Shown here piece by piece: positions 41,432 to 50,455 of a stretch of 64,000 nucleotides of DNA. The notes below the pieces were generated by a model that saw only the letters and a program-made list of their open reading frames with translations, was not told the origin of the DNA and ran no database searches. The number at the start of each line of letters is the position of its first letter. Position 1 is the stretch's first letter. This DNA is from Paraburkholderia bannensis NBRC 103871 (lineage in GTDB: Bacteria; Pseudomonadota; Gammaproteobacteria; Burkholderiales; Burkholderiaceae): assembly GCF_000685015.1 (NCBI RefSeq), contig NZ_BAYA01000006.1, forward strand, positions 1-64,000, written 5' to 3'. Both the position numbers and the translations under genes were made by a program.

Positions 41432-42811
41432 ATGTCCGCCAAAATACCCAGAGAGGACTTCGTGCATCCGGCCAACCCGCGAGACCTGCTTGCGCAGGCA
41501 CGTCAGCGTTTCACGCAGCAGCAGATTGCCACCCACGTCGGCAAGGACGTCAAGACCGTGCGCCGTTGGGAAAAAGGCGAGACGCCGTGCCCCGCCATGC
41601 TCGACGCCGCGCTGCGCGAACTGCTGCGCAGCACCGAGCCCGCTTCCGCCGCGACGGCCCACGCCCATGACGCGCCCGCGCGCTTTCGCTTTGTCGACCT
41701 GTTCGCAGGGATCGGCGGCATTCGCATGGGCTTCGAGGCGCACGGCGGCGCCTGTGTGATGACCAGCGAGTGGAACCCGTTCTCGAAGAAGACCTATCTG
41801 GAGAACTACGGCCCGAAGGACGGCGAAGGCCACGCCTACGTGGGCGATATCGTCGAATTTCCAGCCGCCGGGGTGCCCGATCACGACGTGCTGCTCGCGG
41901 GCTTCCCGTGCCAGCCGTTCTCGATCGCAGGCGTGTCGAAGAAGAACGCAATGGGCCGCCCGCACGGCTTCGAGTGCAGCACGCAAGGCACGCTGTTCTT
42001 CGACGTCGCGCGCATCATCGCCGAGAAGCGGCCCGCCGCGTTCCTGCTGGAGAACGTCAAGAACCTGCTGTCGCACGATCACGGCCGCACCTTCGACGTG
42101 ATCCTGCAAGTGCTGCGCGACGAACTGGGCTACGACGTGCATTACCGCGTGATCGACGGGCGGCATTTCACGCCGCAGCATCGCGAGCGCATCATCATCG
42201 TCGGCTTTCGCGAGCCGACGCCGTTCACGTGGGACTCGCTCACGCTGCCGGAAGAAGGCCCGCGCCTTACCTCGGTGCTGCATCGCACCGACGGCAGCGA
42301 GCCGCTGCTGCCGTGGGACGGCGAGCGCTTCTTCGATCACGCCGCGCGCCGCGTGCAGCCGAAGTACACGCTCACACCCGGTCTCTGGGCCTACCTCCAG
42401 CAATACGCCGAGAAACACCGCGCGGCCGGCAACGGCTTCGGCTACGGCCTGGCGTTCCCGCATAGCGTCACGCGCACGCTGTCGGCGCGCTATCACAAGG
42501 ACGGCAGCGAAATCCTCGTGCACCAGGGCGAAGGGCTGCGCCCGCGCCGCCTCACGCCGCGCGAGTGCGCGCGCCTGATGGGCTTTCCCGACACCTTCCG
42601 CATCCCGGTGAGCGATACCCAGGCCTACCGCCAGTTCGGCAACAGCGTGGTGATGCCGGTGATGCGCGAGGTGGCGCGCACGATGATGCCGCACCTCGAC
42701 GCGGCGCTTGCGCGCGAAGCGGCCCCCGCGAAAGCGAAGGCCAAAGCGGGCGCGAAGAAACGCGCGAGCAGCGCCAAAGCGTCGAAAGGCGAAGCGGCGC
42801 TGGCCGCCTGA
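41432..42811 (+). CDS. dcm: DNA (cytosine-5) methyltransferase, Dcm-like
   Basis: 459 residues from ATG 41432; GTG 41462 has a better ribosome site (GAGAGG) and may be the true start. Residues about 15-50 form a helix-turn-helix-like segment (QQQIATHVGKDVKTVRRWEKGE). Catalytic motifs: I DLFAGIGGIRMGFE, IV GFPCQPFSIAG with Cys160, VI ENVKNL, VIII QHRERIIIVGF, IX/X RRLTPRECARLMGF and YRQFGNSVV. The text GVSKKNAMGRPHGF and TLSARYHKDGSEIL closely resembles E. coli Dcm as remembered, suggesting CCWGG or a related target. A Lys/Ala-rich tail ends the protein. vsr follows 6 bp downstream; no restriction enzyme gene is adjacent. Confidence 0.92.
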   Translation: MSAKIPREDFVHPANPRDLLAQARQRFTQQQIATHVGKDVKTVRRWEKGETPCPAMLDAALRELLRSTEPASAATAHAHDAPARFRFVDLFAGIGGIRMGFEAHGGACVMTSEWNPFSKKTYLENYGPKDGEGHAYVGDIVEFPAAGVPDHDVLLAGFPCQPFSIAGVSKKNAMGRPHGFECSTQGTLFFDVARIIAEKRPAAFLLENVKNLLSHDHGRTFDVILQVLRDELGYDVHYRVIDGRHFTPQHRERIIIVGFREPTPFTWDSLTLPEEGPRLTSVLHRTDGSEPLLPWDGERFFDHAARRVQPKYTLTPGLWAYLQQYAEKHRAAGNGFGYGLAFPHSVTRTLSARYHKDGSEILVHQGEGLRPRRLTPRECARLMGFPDTFRIPVSDTQAYRQFGNSVVMPVMREVARTMMPHLDAALAREAAPAKAKAKAGAKKRASSAKASKGEAALAA

Positions 42812-42817
42812 CATCCG

Positions 42818-43285
42818 ATGGTCGACGTCGTCGACAGCGCGACCCGCAGCCGGATGATGTCCGGCATTCGCGCTCGCAACACGCGACCTGAGATCCTGAT
42901 CCGCAGCCTGCTGCATCGGCGCGGCTTTCGCTTCCGGCTCGACGTGCGCGACCTGCCGGGGCGCCCCGATATCGTGTTGCCGCGCTATCGCGCCGTCGTG
43001 CTGGTGCACGGCTGCTTCTGGCATGGCCACCACTGCGCGCTCTTCAAGTGGCCGTCGACGCGCCCCGAGTTCTGGCGCGCCAAGATCGGCCGCAACCGCA
43101 CCAACGACGCCCGGACGCTGGCCGCGCTCACCGCGCAGGGCTGGCGTGTCGCCGTGATCTGGGAATGTGCGCTGCGCGGCGCGACGCAAGACCCGGAAGC
43201 GGTCGCCGAACGTCTTGCGGCCTGGCTTCGCGACGACACGCAGAGCTGGTTCGAAGCGCGTGCGGCGCAGCAGGAATCGCCCTAA
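42818..43285 (+). CDS. vsr: Very short patch repair endonuclease Vsr
   Basis: 155 residues, nicking 5' of T in T:G mismatches that arise by deamination of 5-methylcytosine. Catalytic residues fall at the same numbers as in E. coli Vsr: Asp51 in LPGRPDIVLPRYR, His64, Phe67-Trp68 (mismatch intercalation) and His69 in VHGCFWHGHHC. The gene starts 6 bp after the methyltransferase stop, the classic dcm-vsr arrangement that offsets the mutagenic cost of methylation. Confidence 0.95.
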   Translation: MVDVVDSATRSRMMSGIRARNTRPEILIRSLLHRRGFRFRLDVRDLPGRPDIVLPRYRAVVLVHGCFWHGHHCALFKWPSTRPEFWRAKIGRNRTNDARTLAALTAQGWRVAVIWECALRGATQDPEAVAERLAAWLRDDTQSWFEARAAQQESP

Positions 43286-43424
43286 GCCGGCACGGCGCGC
43301 GCCCTGCTGCGTTGCCTGAACCGTACCCATCGCGGTGCTAAACTCGATTAGATAATCAGCGCCCGGCGTGCTGTTTCCGCGCATGACGCATTCATGTCAG
43401 AACTCATGAGAAAGGAGGCAAGCG

Positions 43425-43928
43425 ATGGCTGATTTCCGACTCTGGTCCGACGATTTTCCGAGTAACGGCTTCATGCCGAAGGCGCAGGAATTCGACGATC
43501 GGGCCTTTGGCGTCGAAGGCGACAATCTCTCGCCGGCGCTGCAATGGGATGCGCCGCCTGCCGACACGCAAAGCTTCGCCCTGACCGTCTACGATCCGGA
43601 CGCGCCCACGGGCAGCGGCTTCTGGCATTGGGTGGTCGTCAACATCGCGCCCGACGTGCGCGCGCTCGCGCGCAACGCTGGCAGGGCCGATGGCAGCCTG
43701 TTGCCGCCCGGCGCCGTGCAGGTGCGCAACGACTACGGCACGGTGGGGTTCGGCGGCGCTGCACCGCCGCGCGGGGACAAGCCGCATCGCTATATTTTCC
43801 GCATCCACGCGCTCAAGGCGCCACAACTGCCCGTGACGCCCGAGACCACCAACGCGGTCGCGCGCTTCATGACGCACCTGAACGAACTGGACTCGACCAC
43901 GTACGTCGGGCTGTACGAACTCAAATAA
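43425..43928 (+). CDS. YbhB/YbcL family Raf-kinase-inhibitor-like protein
   Basis: 167 residues with a strong AAGGAGG ribosome site. PEBP-fold motifs: NLSPALQWDAPPADTQSFALTVYDPDAPTGSGFWHWVVVNI (conserved DPDAP and HW), then GYYG-like region NDYGTVGFGGAAPPRGDKPHRYIFRIHAL. Bacterial members bind anionic ligands; physiological role unknown. No signal peptide, so cytoplasmic. Confidence 0.93.
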   Translation: MADFRLWSDDFPSNGFMPKAQEFDDRAFGVEGDNLSPALQWDAPPADTQSFALTVYDPDAPTGSGFWHWVVVNIAPDVRALARNAGRADGSLLPPGAVQVRNDYGTVGFGGAAPPRGDKPHRYIFRIHALKAPQLPVTPETTNAVARFMTHLNELDSTTYVGLYELK

Positions 43929-44041
43929 ATCTTCACGCGGTTTGCGCGGCGCGCCCTGCGCCGCGCCACGACCCAAGACACCATCAGGAATCGATCTGCC
44001 AGACAGCGTGTGCCGCTTCGCGCGCGCCGTCCTCTTCATCA

Positions 44042-45466
44042 ATGTCCACACGCACGCAATACGACCCGCCCAACGCCGCGCTTTCGGGCAACGCGCCCGA
44101 CCCCGAGAGCGGCCTGCCCTTCCCGCAACGCTATTACGCGATCCTTGTGGTCGCGCTCGGCATCACGCTGGCCGTGCTCGACGGCGTGATCGCCAACGTC
44201 GCGCTGCCGACCATCGCGCACCATCTGCACGCAAGCGCCGCCAACTCCATCTGGATCGTCAACGCGTACCAGCTTTCGGTGACGATTGCGCTGCTGCCGC
44301 TGTCGTCGCTCGGCGACCGCATCGGCTATCGGCGCGTGTACCTGTGGGGGCTCGCGCTCTTCACGGTGGCGTCGTTTGGCTGCGCGCTCGCGACCTCGCT
44401 GCCCGCGCTCGCCATCGCGCGCATGGTGCAGGGTTTCGGCGGCGCGGGCGTGATGAGCGTGAACACCGCGCTCGTGCGCATGATCTATCCGCGCACGCAG
44501 CTCGGGCGCGGCGTCGCTATCAATGCGATGGTCGTGGCCATCGCCTCGGCGATCGGGCCGACGCTCGCATCCGGCGTGCTGTCGATTGCCTCGTGGCCGT
44601 GGCTGTTCGCGATCAACGTGCCGATCGGCATTGCTGCGTTCACGCTGGGCCTGCGCGCGCTGCCCACCAACGCGCGCCATCCGGCGCCCTACGACTATCT
44701 GAGCGCGCTCTTCAACGCACTGGTGTTCGGACTGCTGATCTTTGCCGTCGATGGCCTTGGCCACGGCGAAAACCCCGGCCTGATCGCGGCTGAATTCGCG
44801 GGCGCCATCGTGATCGGCTGGTTCTTCGTGCGCCGCCAGCTCAACCAGCCCGCGCCGCTGTTGCCGGTCGATCTGCTCGCCAATCCGCTGTTCGCGCTGT
44901 CGATCAGCACGTCGGTCTGTTCGTTCTGCGCGCAGATGCTGGCGTTCGTCGCGCTGCCGTTCATGCTGCAGGACGTCTATGGCTTTTCGCAGGTGCAGAC
45001 CGGCCTGCTGATGACGCCCTGGCCGCTCGTCATCATCGTCGCCGCGCCGGTCGCGGGCGCGCTGTCCGACCGTTATCCGGCGGGCATGCTCGGCGGCGTC
45101 GGGCTGGCGCTGTTCGCGCTTGGGCTGCTGTCGCTGGCGACGCTGCAAGCGCATCCCACCGACGTGGAAATCGCCTGGCGCATGGCGCTGTGCGGCGCGG
45201 GCTTCGGCATTTTCCAGTCGCCAAACAACCGGCAGATCCTGTCGTCCGCGCCGCGCGAGCGCAGCGGCGGCGCAAGCGGCATGCTCGGCACGGCGCGGCT
45301 CACGGGGCAGACGCTCGGCGCTGCGCTGGTCGCGCTGATCTTCGGCGTCGCGCCCCAGCACGGGCCGACGCTCGCGCTCTATGTCGCGACCGCGTTTGCG
45401 GCAGTGGCAGCCGTCGTGAGCATGATGCGGCTGGTGCCGGGCCGGGCGGCGCAAGCGCGCGGCTGA
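44042..45466 (+). CDS. MFS drug exporter, DHA2 (14-helix) family
   Basis: 474 residues with about 14 hydrophobic segments. DHA2 signatures: LDGVIANVALPTIAHHL near helix 1, SIWIVNAYQLSVTIALLPLSSLGDRIGYRRVYLWGL (motif A), and ARMVQGFGGAGVMSVNTALV followed by AIGPTLASGVLSI... (motif C region). Probably a proton-driven exporter of drugs or metabolites. No regulator is adjacent and there is no clear ribosome site. Confidence 0.9.
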   Translation: MSTRTQYDPPNAALSGNAPDPESGLPFPQRYYAILVVALGITLAVLDGVIANVALPTIAHHLHASAANSIWIVNAYQLSVTIALLPLSSLGDRIGYRRVYLWGLALFTVASFGCALATSLPALAIARMVQGFGGAGVMSVNTALVRMIYPRTQLGRGVAINAMVVAIASAIGPTLASGVLSIASWPWLFAINVPIGIAAFTLGLRALPTNARHPAPYDYLSALFNALVFGLLIFAVDGLGHGENPGLIAAEFAGAIVIGWFFVRRQLNQPAPLLPVDLLANPLFALSISTSVCSFCAQMLAFVALPFMLQDVYGFSQVQTGLLMTPWPLVIIVAAPVAGALSDRYPAGMLGGVGLALFALGLLSLATLQAHPTDVEIAWRMALCGAGFGIFQSPNNRQILSSAPRERSGGASGMLGTARLTGQTLGAALVALIFGVAPQHGPTLALYVATAFAAVAAVVSMMRLVPGRAAQARG

Positions 45467-45631
45467 TCCTGCGGCGACTTTTCGGCGACTCTTCCGCGAT
45501 CCCGCTGTGATTCTTCAGCCAATAAGGCCGCCTCGTTTTTGCGGCCAGCACGCACTACCATGGACTTACGGCGCACAACGCGCCGCAGTCCTGTCCTTCT
45601 GGCGAGTCAACCTTCATTTAGGGGGATTCCC

Positions 45632-46189
45632 ATGTCTCTGATCGTCGCTGGCCGGTTCACGACCTTCCCCGCCGCCGAATCCGTCGCCGAAAAGCTGTTC
45701 TCGCGCGGCTTCGTCGAGGAAGACGTCAACCTCTTTTTTGTCAATCCGCGCGGGCAGCATGCGCGTCATACACCGCATCCGGTTCATCTCGCCGCCGCGC
45801 CGCCGCATCGCATCCGCAATCTCACTATGGGCGCGGTTGCGGGCGCCGTCGTGGGCGTCGCGTTGTTCGGTGCACTGCTGTCCGCTTCGTTGCCTTCGGT
45901 GCTGATTGCCGCGGGCGTGGGCGCGTGGATCGGCTCGCGCATCGGCGGCGGCTGGCAGCGACCCACCGAACACGAGGAGCGCGTGCATCACGAAACGCGC
46001 CAGTCGGGCGTGCTGCTCACGGTACATGTGAGCGCCGACAATCAGGCGATGGCCGCCGATATCCTGCGCGAAGCAGGCGCCGCCGAAGTCGAGCGCGCCA
46101 CGGGCCAATGGCACGCGGGCCACTGGGCGGACTTCGATCCGACCGAAGCGCCGCATCCCTACGCCGAAGCCGGAGTGCAGCGAGCCTGA
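45632..46189 (+). CDS. Glycine-rich membrane protein of unknown function (185 aa)
   Basis: 185 residues from ATG 45632, after a GGGGGA purine tract. Residues 1-40 (MSLIVAGRFTTFPAAESVAEKLFSRGFVEEDVNLFFV) resemble the small ferredoxin-like domain of general stress protein 17M-type proteins. A Gly/Ala-rich segment follows (residues about 66-107, GAVAGAVVGVALFGALL and LIAAGVGAWIGSRIGGG), likely two packed helices of glycine-zipper type. The last part returns to an alpha/beta segment (VLLTVHVSADNQAMAADILREAGAAEVERATG). Possibly a stress-related inner-membrane protein. Confidence 0.75.
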   Translation: MSLIVAGRFTTFPAAESVAEKLFSRGFVEEDVNLFFVNPRGQHARHTPHPVHLAAAPPHRIRNLTMGAVAGAVVGVALFGALLSASLPSVLIAAGVGAWIGSRIGGGWQRPTEHEERVHHETRQSGVLLTVHVSADNQAMAADILREAGAAEVERATGQWHAGHWADFDPTEAPHPYAEAGVQRA

Positions 46190-46228
46190 CGCGCCGCTGA
46201 GGTTGGCTGAAGTTGCGGCGCAATAAAA

Positions 46229-46250
46229 ACGGCGACTCGACAGTCGCCGT
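46229..46250. terminator. Bidirectional intrinsic terminator
   Basis: ACGGCGACT / AGTCGCCGT stem with a 4-nt loop between the convergent 185-aa gene and otsA; A-run on the left serves the minus strand. Confidence 0.78.
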
Positions 46251-46315
46251 GGGTGGGTGCGTGCGTGCCGTGCGCTTGGCACGTACGAGTTCTTCTGCCC
46301 GTTAAGGCATCGCGC

Positions 46316-47779
46316 TTAACTCGCCTTGCTCGTGGAACTTGCGGCCTTGTCCGCCTGCGCCTTTGCAGCCGGCGCGGCGCTGCGCGCGCGCTCCGTTACA
46401 GAAGCCGCCGTCGCCACACTGCGCAGATCGGCAAGGAACGTGTCGCGCCACACTGAGAGGTTGTTCTCGCGCAGCGCCGCCATCATGTCCTGATAGCGCG
46501 ACTGGCGCTCCGCGTGCGGCATCGACAGCGCGCGCTCCAGCGCCTCGGCGGTCTGGTTCAGGTCGTAAGGATTCACAACCAGTGCGCCAGGCATCTGCTC
46601 CGCCGCGCCCGCGAACTGCGAGAGCACCAGCACGCCCGGGTCTTCGGGATTCTGCGAAGCCACGTACTCCTTCGCGACCAGGTTCATGCCGTCACGCAGC
46701 GGCGCGACGTAACCCACCTGAGCCTGGCGGAACAGCGCCATCAGCAGATTGCGCTCGTATTTGCGGTTCAGGTACTGGATCGGCGTCCAGTCGAGCTGCG
46801 CGAAGCGGCCGTTGATGCGCCCAGCCTCGCCTTCCAGATTGCGGCGGATCGTCTGATAGGTCTGCACGTCGGAGCGCGTCGGCGGCGCGATTTGCAGCAG
46901 CGAGACGCGCCCATGCCAGCCGGGCCCGTTCTGCAACATGCGCTCGAAAGCCTGGAAGCGCTCGGCAAGTCCCTTCGAATAATCGAGACGGTCGACGCTC
47001 ATAATGAGCTTGCGCCCGCGCATTGCGTCGCGCAGGCTGCGCACCGGCTTGCGGTCGGTGAACTGCGTCGCGGCCTTTTCAATGGCGTCCGGATAAATGC
47101 CGATCGGGTACGCCCCCACTTTCAGGAAGCGATCCCAGGCGTGAACCATGCCGTCGTCACTCGACGTGCCGTGGCCGCCGCGCTCGACGTAATCGAGGAA
47201 CGCCTGGCGATCGGCGTCGGTCTGGAAGCCCACCACGTCGTAGTGGCACATGAACTTCATCAGTTCTTCGTGCGGCGGCACCGAGCGCATGACTTCGGGC
47301 ACCGGCAGCGGAATGTGCAGGAAGAAGCCGATCGGATTCTTCACGCCGAGGTCGCGCAGGCAGCGCGCGAACGGAATCAGGTGATAGTCGTGAACCCAGA
47401 TGATGTCGTCGGGCTGGATCAGCGGCTTGAGCTGACGCGCAAGCGTGACGTTCACGCGCAGGTAGCCGCCGTATTCCTGGCGCTCGTAGCGCGCGAGGTC
47501 GTTGCGGTAGTGGAACGTCGGCCAGAGCGTCGTATTCGAGAAGCCCTTGTAGTACTGGTCATAGTCACGCCGGGTCAGACCGACCGTCGCGTAAGTGACG
47601 CTGCCCTGTTGTTCGATGACCGGTTCAGTCGGTTCCGCGACGGTTTCGCCGCTCCAGCCAAACCATACGCCACCGGTTTCCTTGAGCGCATCCAGCACGC
47701 CGACCGCAAGGCCGCCAGCGGCGGGACGCCCTTCCTGGGTCGGTGCAACGCGATTCGATACCACGATCAGTCTGCCCAT
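46316..47779 (-). CDS. otsA: Alpha,alpha-trehalose-phosphate synthase (UDP-forming)
   Basis: 487 residues from MGRLIVVSNRVAPTQEG with an AGGAGGT ribosome site 9 nt upstream. GT20 features: substrate loop RVAPTQEGRPAAGGLAVGVLDAL, WVHDYHLIPF, GFFLHIPLPVPE, the RLDYSKGL catalytic strand and the PLRDGMNLVAKEYVA donor site. Makes trehalose-6-phosphate from UDP-glucose and glucose-6-phosphate for osmotic and desiccation protection. No otsB (phosphatase) gene is in the window. The C-terminal about 30 residues are an Ala/Lys/Ser-rich tail. Confidence 0.96.
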   Translation of the reverse strand: MGRLIVVSNRVAPTQEGRPAAGGLAVGVLDALKETGGVWFGWSGETVAEPTEPVIEQQGSVTYATVGLTRRDYDQYYKGFSNTTLWPTFHYRNDLARYERQEYGGYLRVNVTLARQLKPLIQPDDIIWVHDYHLIPFARCLRDLGVKNPIGFFLHIPLPVPEVMRSVPPHEELMKFMCHYDVVGFQTDADRQAFLDYVERGGHGTSSDDGMVHAWDRFLKVGAYPIGIYPDAIEKAATQFTDRKPVRSLRDAMRGRKLIMSVDRLDYSKGLAERFQAFERMLQNGPGWHGRVSLLQIAPPTRSDVQTYQTIRRNLEGEAGRINGRFAQLDWTPIQYLNRKYERNLLMALFRQAQVGYVAPLRDGMNLVAKEYVASQNPEDPGVLVLSQFAGAAEQMPGALVVNPYDLNQTAEALERALSMPHAERQSRYQDMMAALRENNLSVWRDTFLADLRSVATAASVTERARSAAPAAKAQADKAASSTSKAS

Positions 47780-48028
47780 TGCGGCTATACCTCCTGTTTC
47801 GTTGGGTCCGGGGACGGTGCACTGCACTATCACGCAAGTTGCATGCCGTGCCGTCGTGATCCGGCGCCTTATTGGCTGCTTTTCTGGCTTTCCATGGACT
47901 TTCTGCGCCGGTTCTAGCGCCCGGCGCGGGCGAGCAAAGACGCCGCGAAAACCGGCTGGAACCGGTTCGATCGCGTCGCAACATTCAGGCTTCGATGCGC
48001 TGCGAGAACACGCAGCGCAGTGACAAAT

Positions 48029-48286
48029 TCAGGCGTCCTGCTCGGAACCGAGATCGCGCTGATAGTCGATCCCTTCGGCACGCGCGCCGCCCTGGTTGTG
48101 CTCGCCATCCGGCGGCACGCCGGGCGCCGGGCGATTCTGGTTCGCGGGATCCGGATGGTTGCTGGCCGACGGATCGGGGAAACCGGAGGCACCGGCTCCG
48201 GCGGGGTTGCCCACCTTCTGATCGGCGTCGCGCGGGCCACGCTTGCCCGAGTGACGTGCAGACCGGCGCAATGCGGGATGTCTCAT
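48029..48286 (-). CDS. Small hydrophilic Gly/Pro/Asn-rich protein (85 aa)
   Basis: 85 residues beginning MRHPALRRSARHSGKRGPRDADQ, with GGAGG exactly 7 nt before the ATG. Composition is dominated by Pro, Gly, Asp, Asn and Arg and looks disordered. No family recognised. The strong ribosome site and stop-free frame support it being a gene; it may be a stress-related hydrophilic protein given the nearby otsA, which is a guess. Confidence 0.6.
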   Translation of the reverse strand: MRHPALRRSARHSGKRGPRDADQKVGNPAGAGASGFPDPSASNHPDPANQNRPAPGVPPDGEHNQGGARAEGIDYQRDLGSEQDA

Positions 48287-48407
48287 GTCGATGCCTCCAG
48301 CGGTCAGGCCGTCACACGGCGGTCGCATTTTTATAGTCTAGGAATCGCCGCGTGAAATTGCCGGTAAATATGGCGAGGCTTTTGTAACTAGTACATAAAA
48401 CGCATCG

Positions 48408-48839
48408 TCAGCAGGCGCGCGACATGCGAGGGCCGCATGCTGCGCCGCCGCGTGACTGCACGCGGGCATCGCTATCGGCTGGGACTTCGGCGGTTTGCCG
48501 CGTCCCCAATTCGACGTGACAGATCCAGCCCGCCCAGCGCGCCCACCTCGCCCAGGCGGCGCGGCCCGCGCGCTGGGCGATGCGCGCGACATGCGCCTGT
48601 TGCTCGTGAGCCAGCTCGTCCGACCGGTTCGCGCGCTTATCGGCAGTCGGTGCAACGCGCATCGCCGGATAAAGACGCGGATCGATCGAGCGCGGCACCT
48701 CGGCGGGTTGCGGCGGTGGATCGCCGACCGGCGGCACATCGGGCGTGCCGGGCTGATCGGGCGGAGGATCGTCGGGTTGCGGAGTGTGCGCGAGCCAGGG
48801 CTTCACGCGGAAGGGATCGGATTGTCTGCAGCTTGGCAT
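48408..48839 (-). CDS. Proline-rich hypothetical protein (up to 143 aa)
   Basis: Starts MPSCRQSDPFRVKPWLAH with GAGGAG 5 nt upstream. Residues 20-55 are a Pro/Asp-rich tract (HTPQPDDPPPDQPGTPDVPP), then a basic helix and a Trp/Arg/Ala segment of doubtful quality. The first 60 residues resemble the short proline-rich proteins common in Burkholderia; the second half may be frameshifted or non-coding. No function assigned. Confidence 0.45.
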   Translation of the reverse strand: MPSCRQSDPFRVKPWLAHTPQPDDPPPDQPGTPDVPPVGDPPPQPAEVPRSIDPRLYPAMRVAPTADKRANRSDELAHEQQAHVARIAQRAGRAAWARWARWAGWICHVELGTRQTAEVPADSDARVQSRGGAACGPRMSRAC

Positions 48840-49060
48840 CGCTCGCTCCTCGAAAGGGTCTATCGAGCGGGTTGCAAGCCACATACCAGCGCGCCGGAAG
48901 CCGCACAAAACCAGGGAAAGACACGCAACACCATACCCTGCCGTGCGCGCGAGGCGCATGGCGGGCAGGCTGTGGTCAACGGGAAACGGCAGGAAGGTGC
49001 GAATTACATCGCTTGCAGGCAAGCGCCGCAACATGGGCGCGAGCCTGCTCAGGAGAACAT

Positions 49061-50455
49061 TCAGGTTGCGGCGCGCGCGGGCGCTTCGTTCTTGCCGCCG
49101 CCACCGCCGCCCGTCTCGTTACCGTACTCGACGAGGCGGTTGTAGAGCGTCTTCAGGCTGATGCCGAGGATTTCCGCCGCGCGTGTTTTCACGCCGCCAC
49201 ATTGCTCCAGCGTCGCCAGAATCAGCTGCCGGTCGGCGTCGGCGAGCGACGTGCCGAACGGAATCGTCACCGCCGTGCCCGCGACCGGCTTGGACAGCGA
49301 AATCTGCAACGGCACGGCCGCTGTGAGATCGCCTTCGTTGCCCGCCATGATGTGCGCGCGCTGCACGTAGTTCTTCAGCTCGCGCACGTTGCCGGGCCAC
49401 GGATAGGTCGCCAGCATCTCGCGCACGGCCGCCGGGAACTGCTTCTTCGTGCCGTGTCGCTCGTTAAGCTCGTCGAGGAAAGCCTGTGCGAGCAGCTCCA
49501 CATCCTTGCCGCGTTCGCGCAGCGGTGGCAGGTTGATCGGGAACACGTTCAGGCGGTGATAGAGGTCAAGACGCAGCTTGCCCTCGGCGACGGCCTGCTC
49601 CGGATCGCGGTTGGTCGCCGCGATCAGGCGCACGTCGGTCTCGATTTCCTTGGTCGTGCCCACGCGCATGAACATGCCGGTTTCGAGCACGCGCAGCAGC
49701 TTGACCTGCAGCTCTATCGGCATTTCGGTGATTTCGTCGAGGAACAGCGTGCCGCCGTTCGCGCGCTCGAAATAGCCCTTGTGCTGGCGATCCGCGCCCG
49801 TGAACGAGCCGCGTTCGTGGCCGAACATTTCCGACTCGATCAGGTTCGGCGAGATCGCGCCGCAGTTCACCGCGAGGAATTCGTGCTTGCGGCGCAGGCT
49901 CAGCTGGTGAATCGTCTGCGCGGCGACTTCCTTGCCGGTGCCCGACTCGCCCACCAGCATGACCGACGCAGGCGTGACCGCGACGCGGCTGATCTGGTCG
50001 TAGACATCCTGCATCGCCGGCGAATTGCCGAGCATCAGGCCGAAGCGGCCCATGCGGCGCAGTTCGCCGCGCAGCGTGCCGATTTCGGCCTTGAGGTCGC
50101 CCGCGCGCGGCAGGCGGTTCAGGATCGCCTTCACGCGCTGCAGGTTGATCGGCTTCACGAGATAGTCGATCGCGCCGTTCTTGAGCGCGTCGACAGCCGT
50201 CTCGACGGTCGCGTGGCCCGTGATCACGACAAGCTCCACGCCGGAGCGCGGATCGAGATCCTGGAACAGATCGGTGCCGCTGCCATCGGGCAGCTTCAGG
50301 TCGGTGAAGACGACGTCGGGCATCTGCCGGATCAGCTGGATGCGCGCCTCGCGCAGGTCGCCCGCCTGGGCGGTGGTGAGGCCGTCTTCGCCCACCACGG
50401 CGGCGAGCGCTTCGCGGGTTTCTGCGTCGTCATCGACAATCAATACATGTGGCAT
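49061..50455 (-). CDS. NtrC-type sigma-54 response regulator
   Basis: 464 residues: receiver domain (1-120, phosphoacceptor Asp52 in VVFTDLKLPDGSG, LVVITGHATVE, YLVKPI), AAA+ sigma-54 interaction domain (about 140-375, GESGTGKE, LFLDEITEMP, ATNRDPEQAV) and a Fis-type helix-turn-helix (LADADRQLILATLEQCGG...RAAEILGISLKTLYNRL). The sigma-54 contact loop reads GSFTGA rather than GAFTGA. No sensor kinase gene is next to it. A Gly-rich linker ends the protein. Confidence 0.94.
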   Translation of the reverse strand: MPHVLIVDDDAETREALAAVVGEDGLTTAQAGDLREARIQLIRQMPDVVFTDLKLPDGSGTDLFQDLDPRSGVELVVITGHATVETAVDALKNGAIDYLVKPINLQRVKAILNRLPRAGDLKAEIGTLRGELRRMGRFGLMLGNSPAMQDVYDQISRVAVTPASVMLVGESGTGKEVAAQTIHQLSLRRKHEFLAVNCGAISPNLIESEMFGHERGSFTGADRQHKGYFERANGGTLFLDEITEMPIELQVKLLRVLETGMFMRVGTTKEIETDVRLIAATNRDPEQAVAEGKLRLDLYHRLNVFPINLPPLRERGKDVELLAQAFLDELNERHGTKKQFPAAVREMLATYPWPGNVRELKNYVQRAHIMAGNEGDLTAAVPLQISLSKPVAGTAVTIPFGTSLADADRQLILATLEQCGGVKTRAAEILGISLKTLYNRLVEYGNETGGGGGGKNEAPARAAT

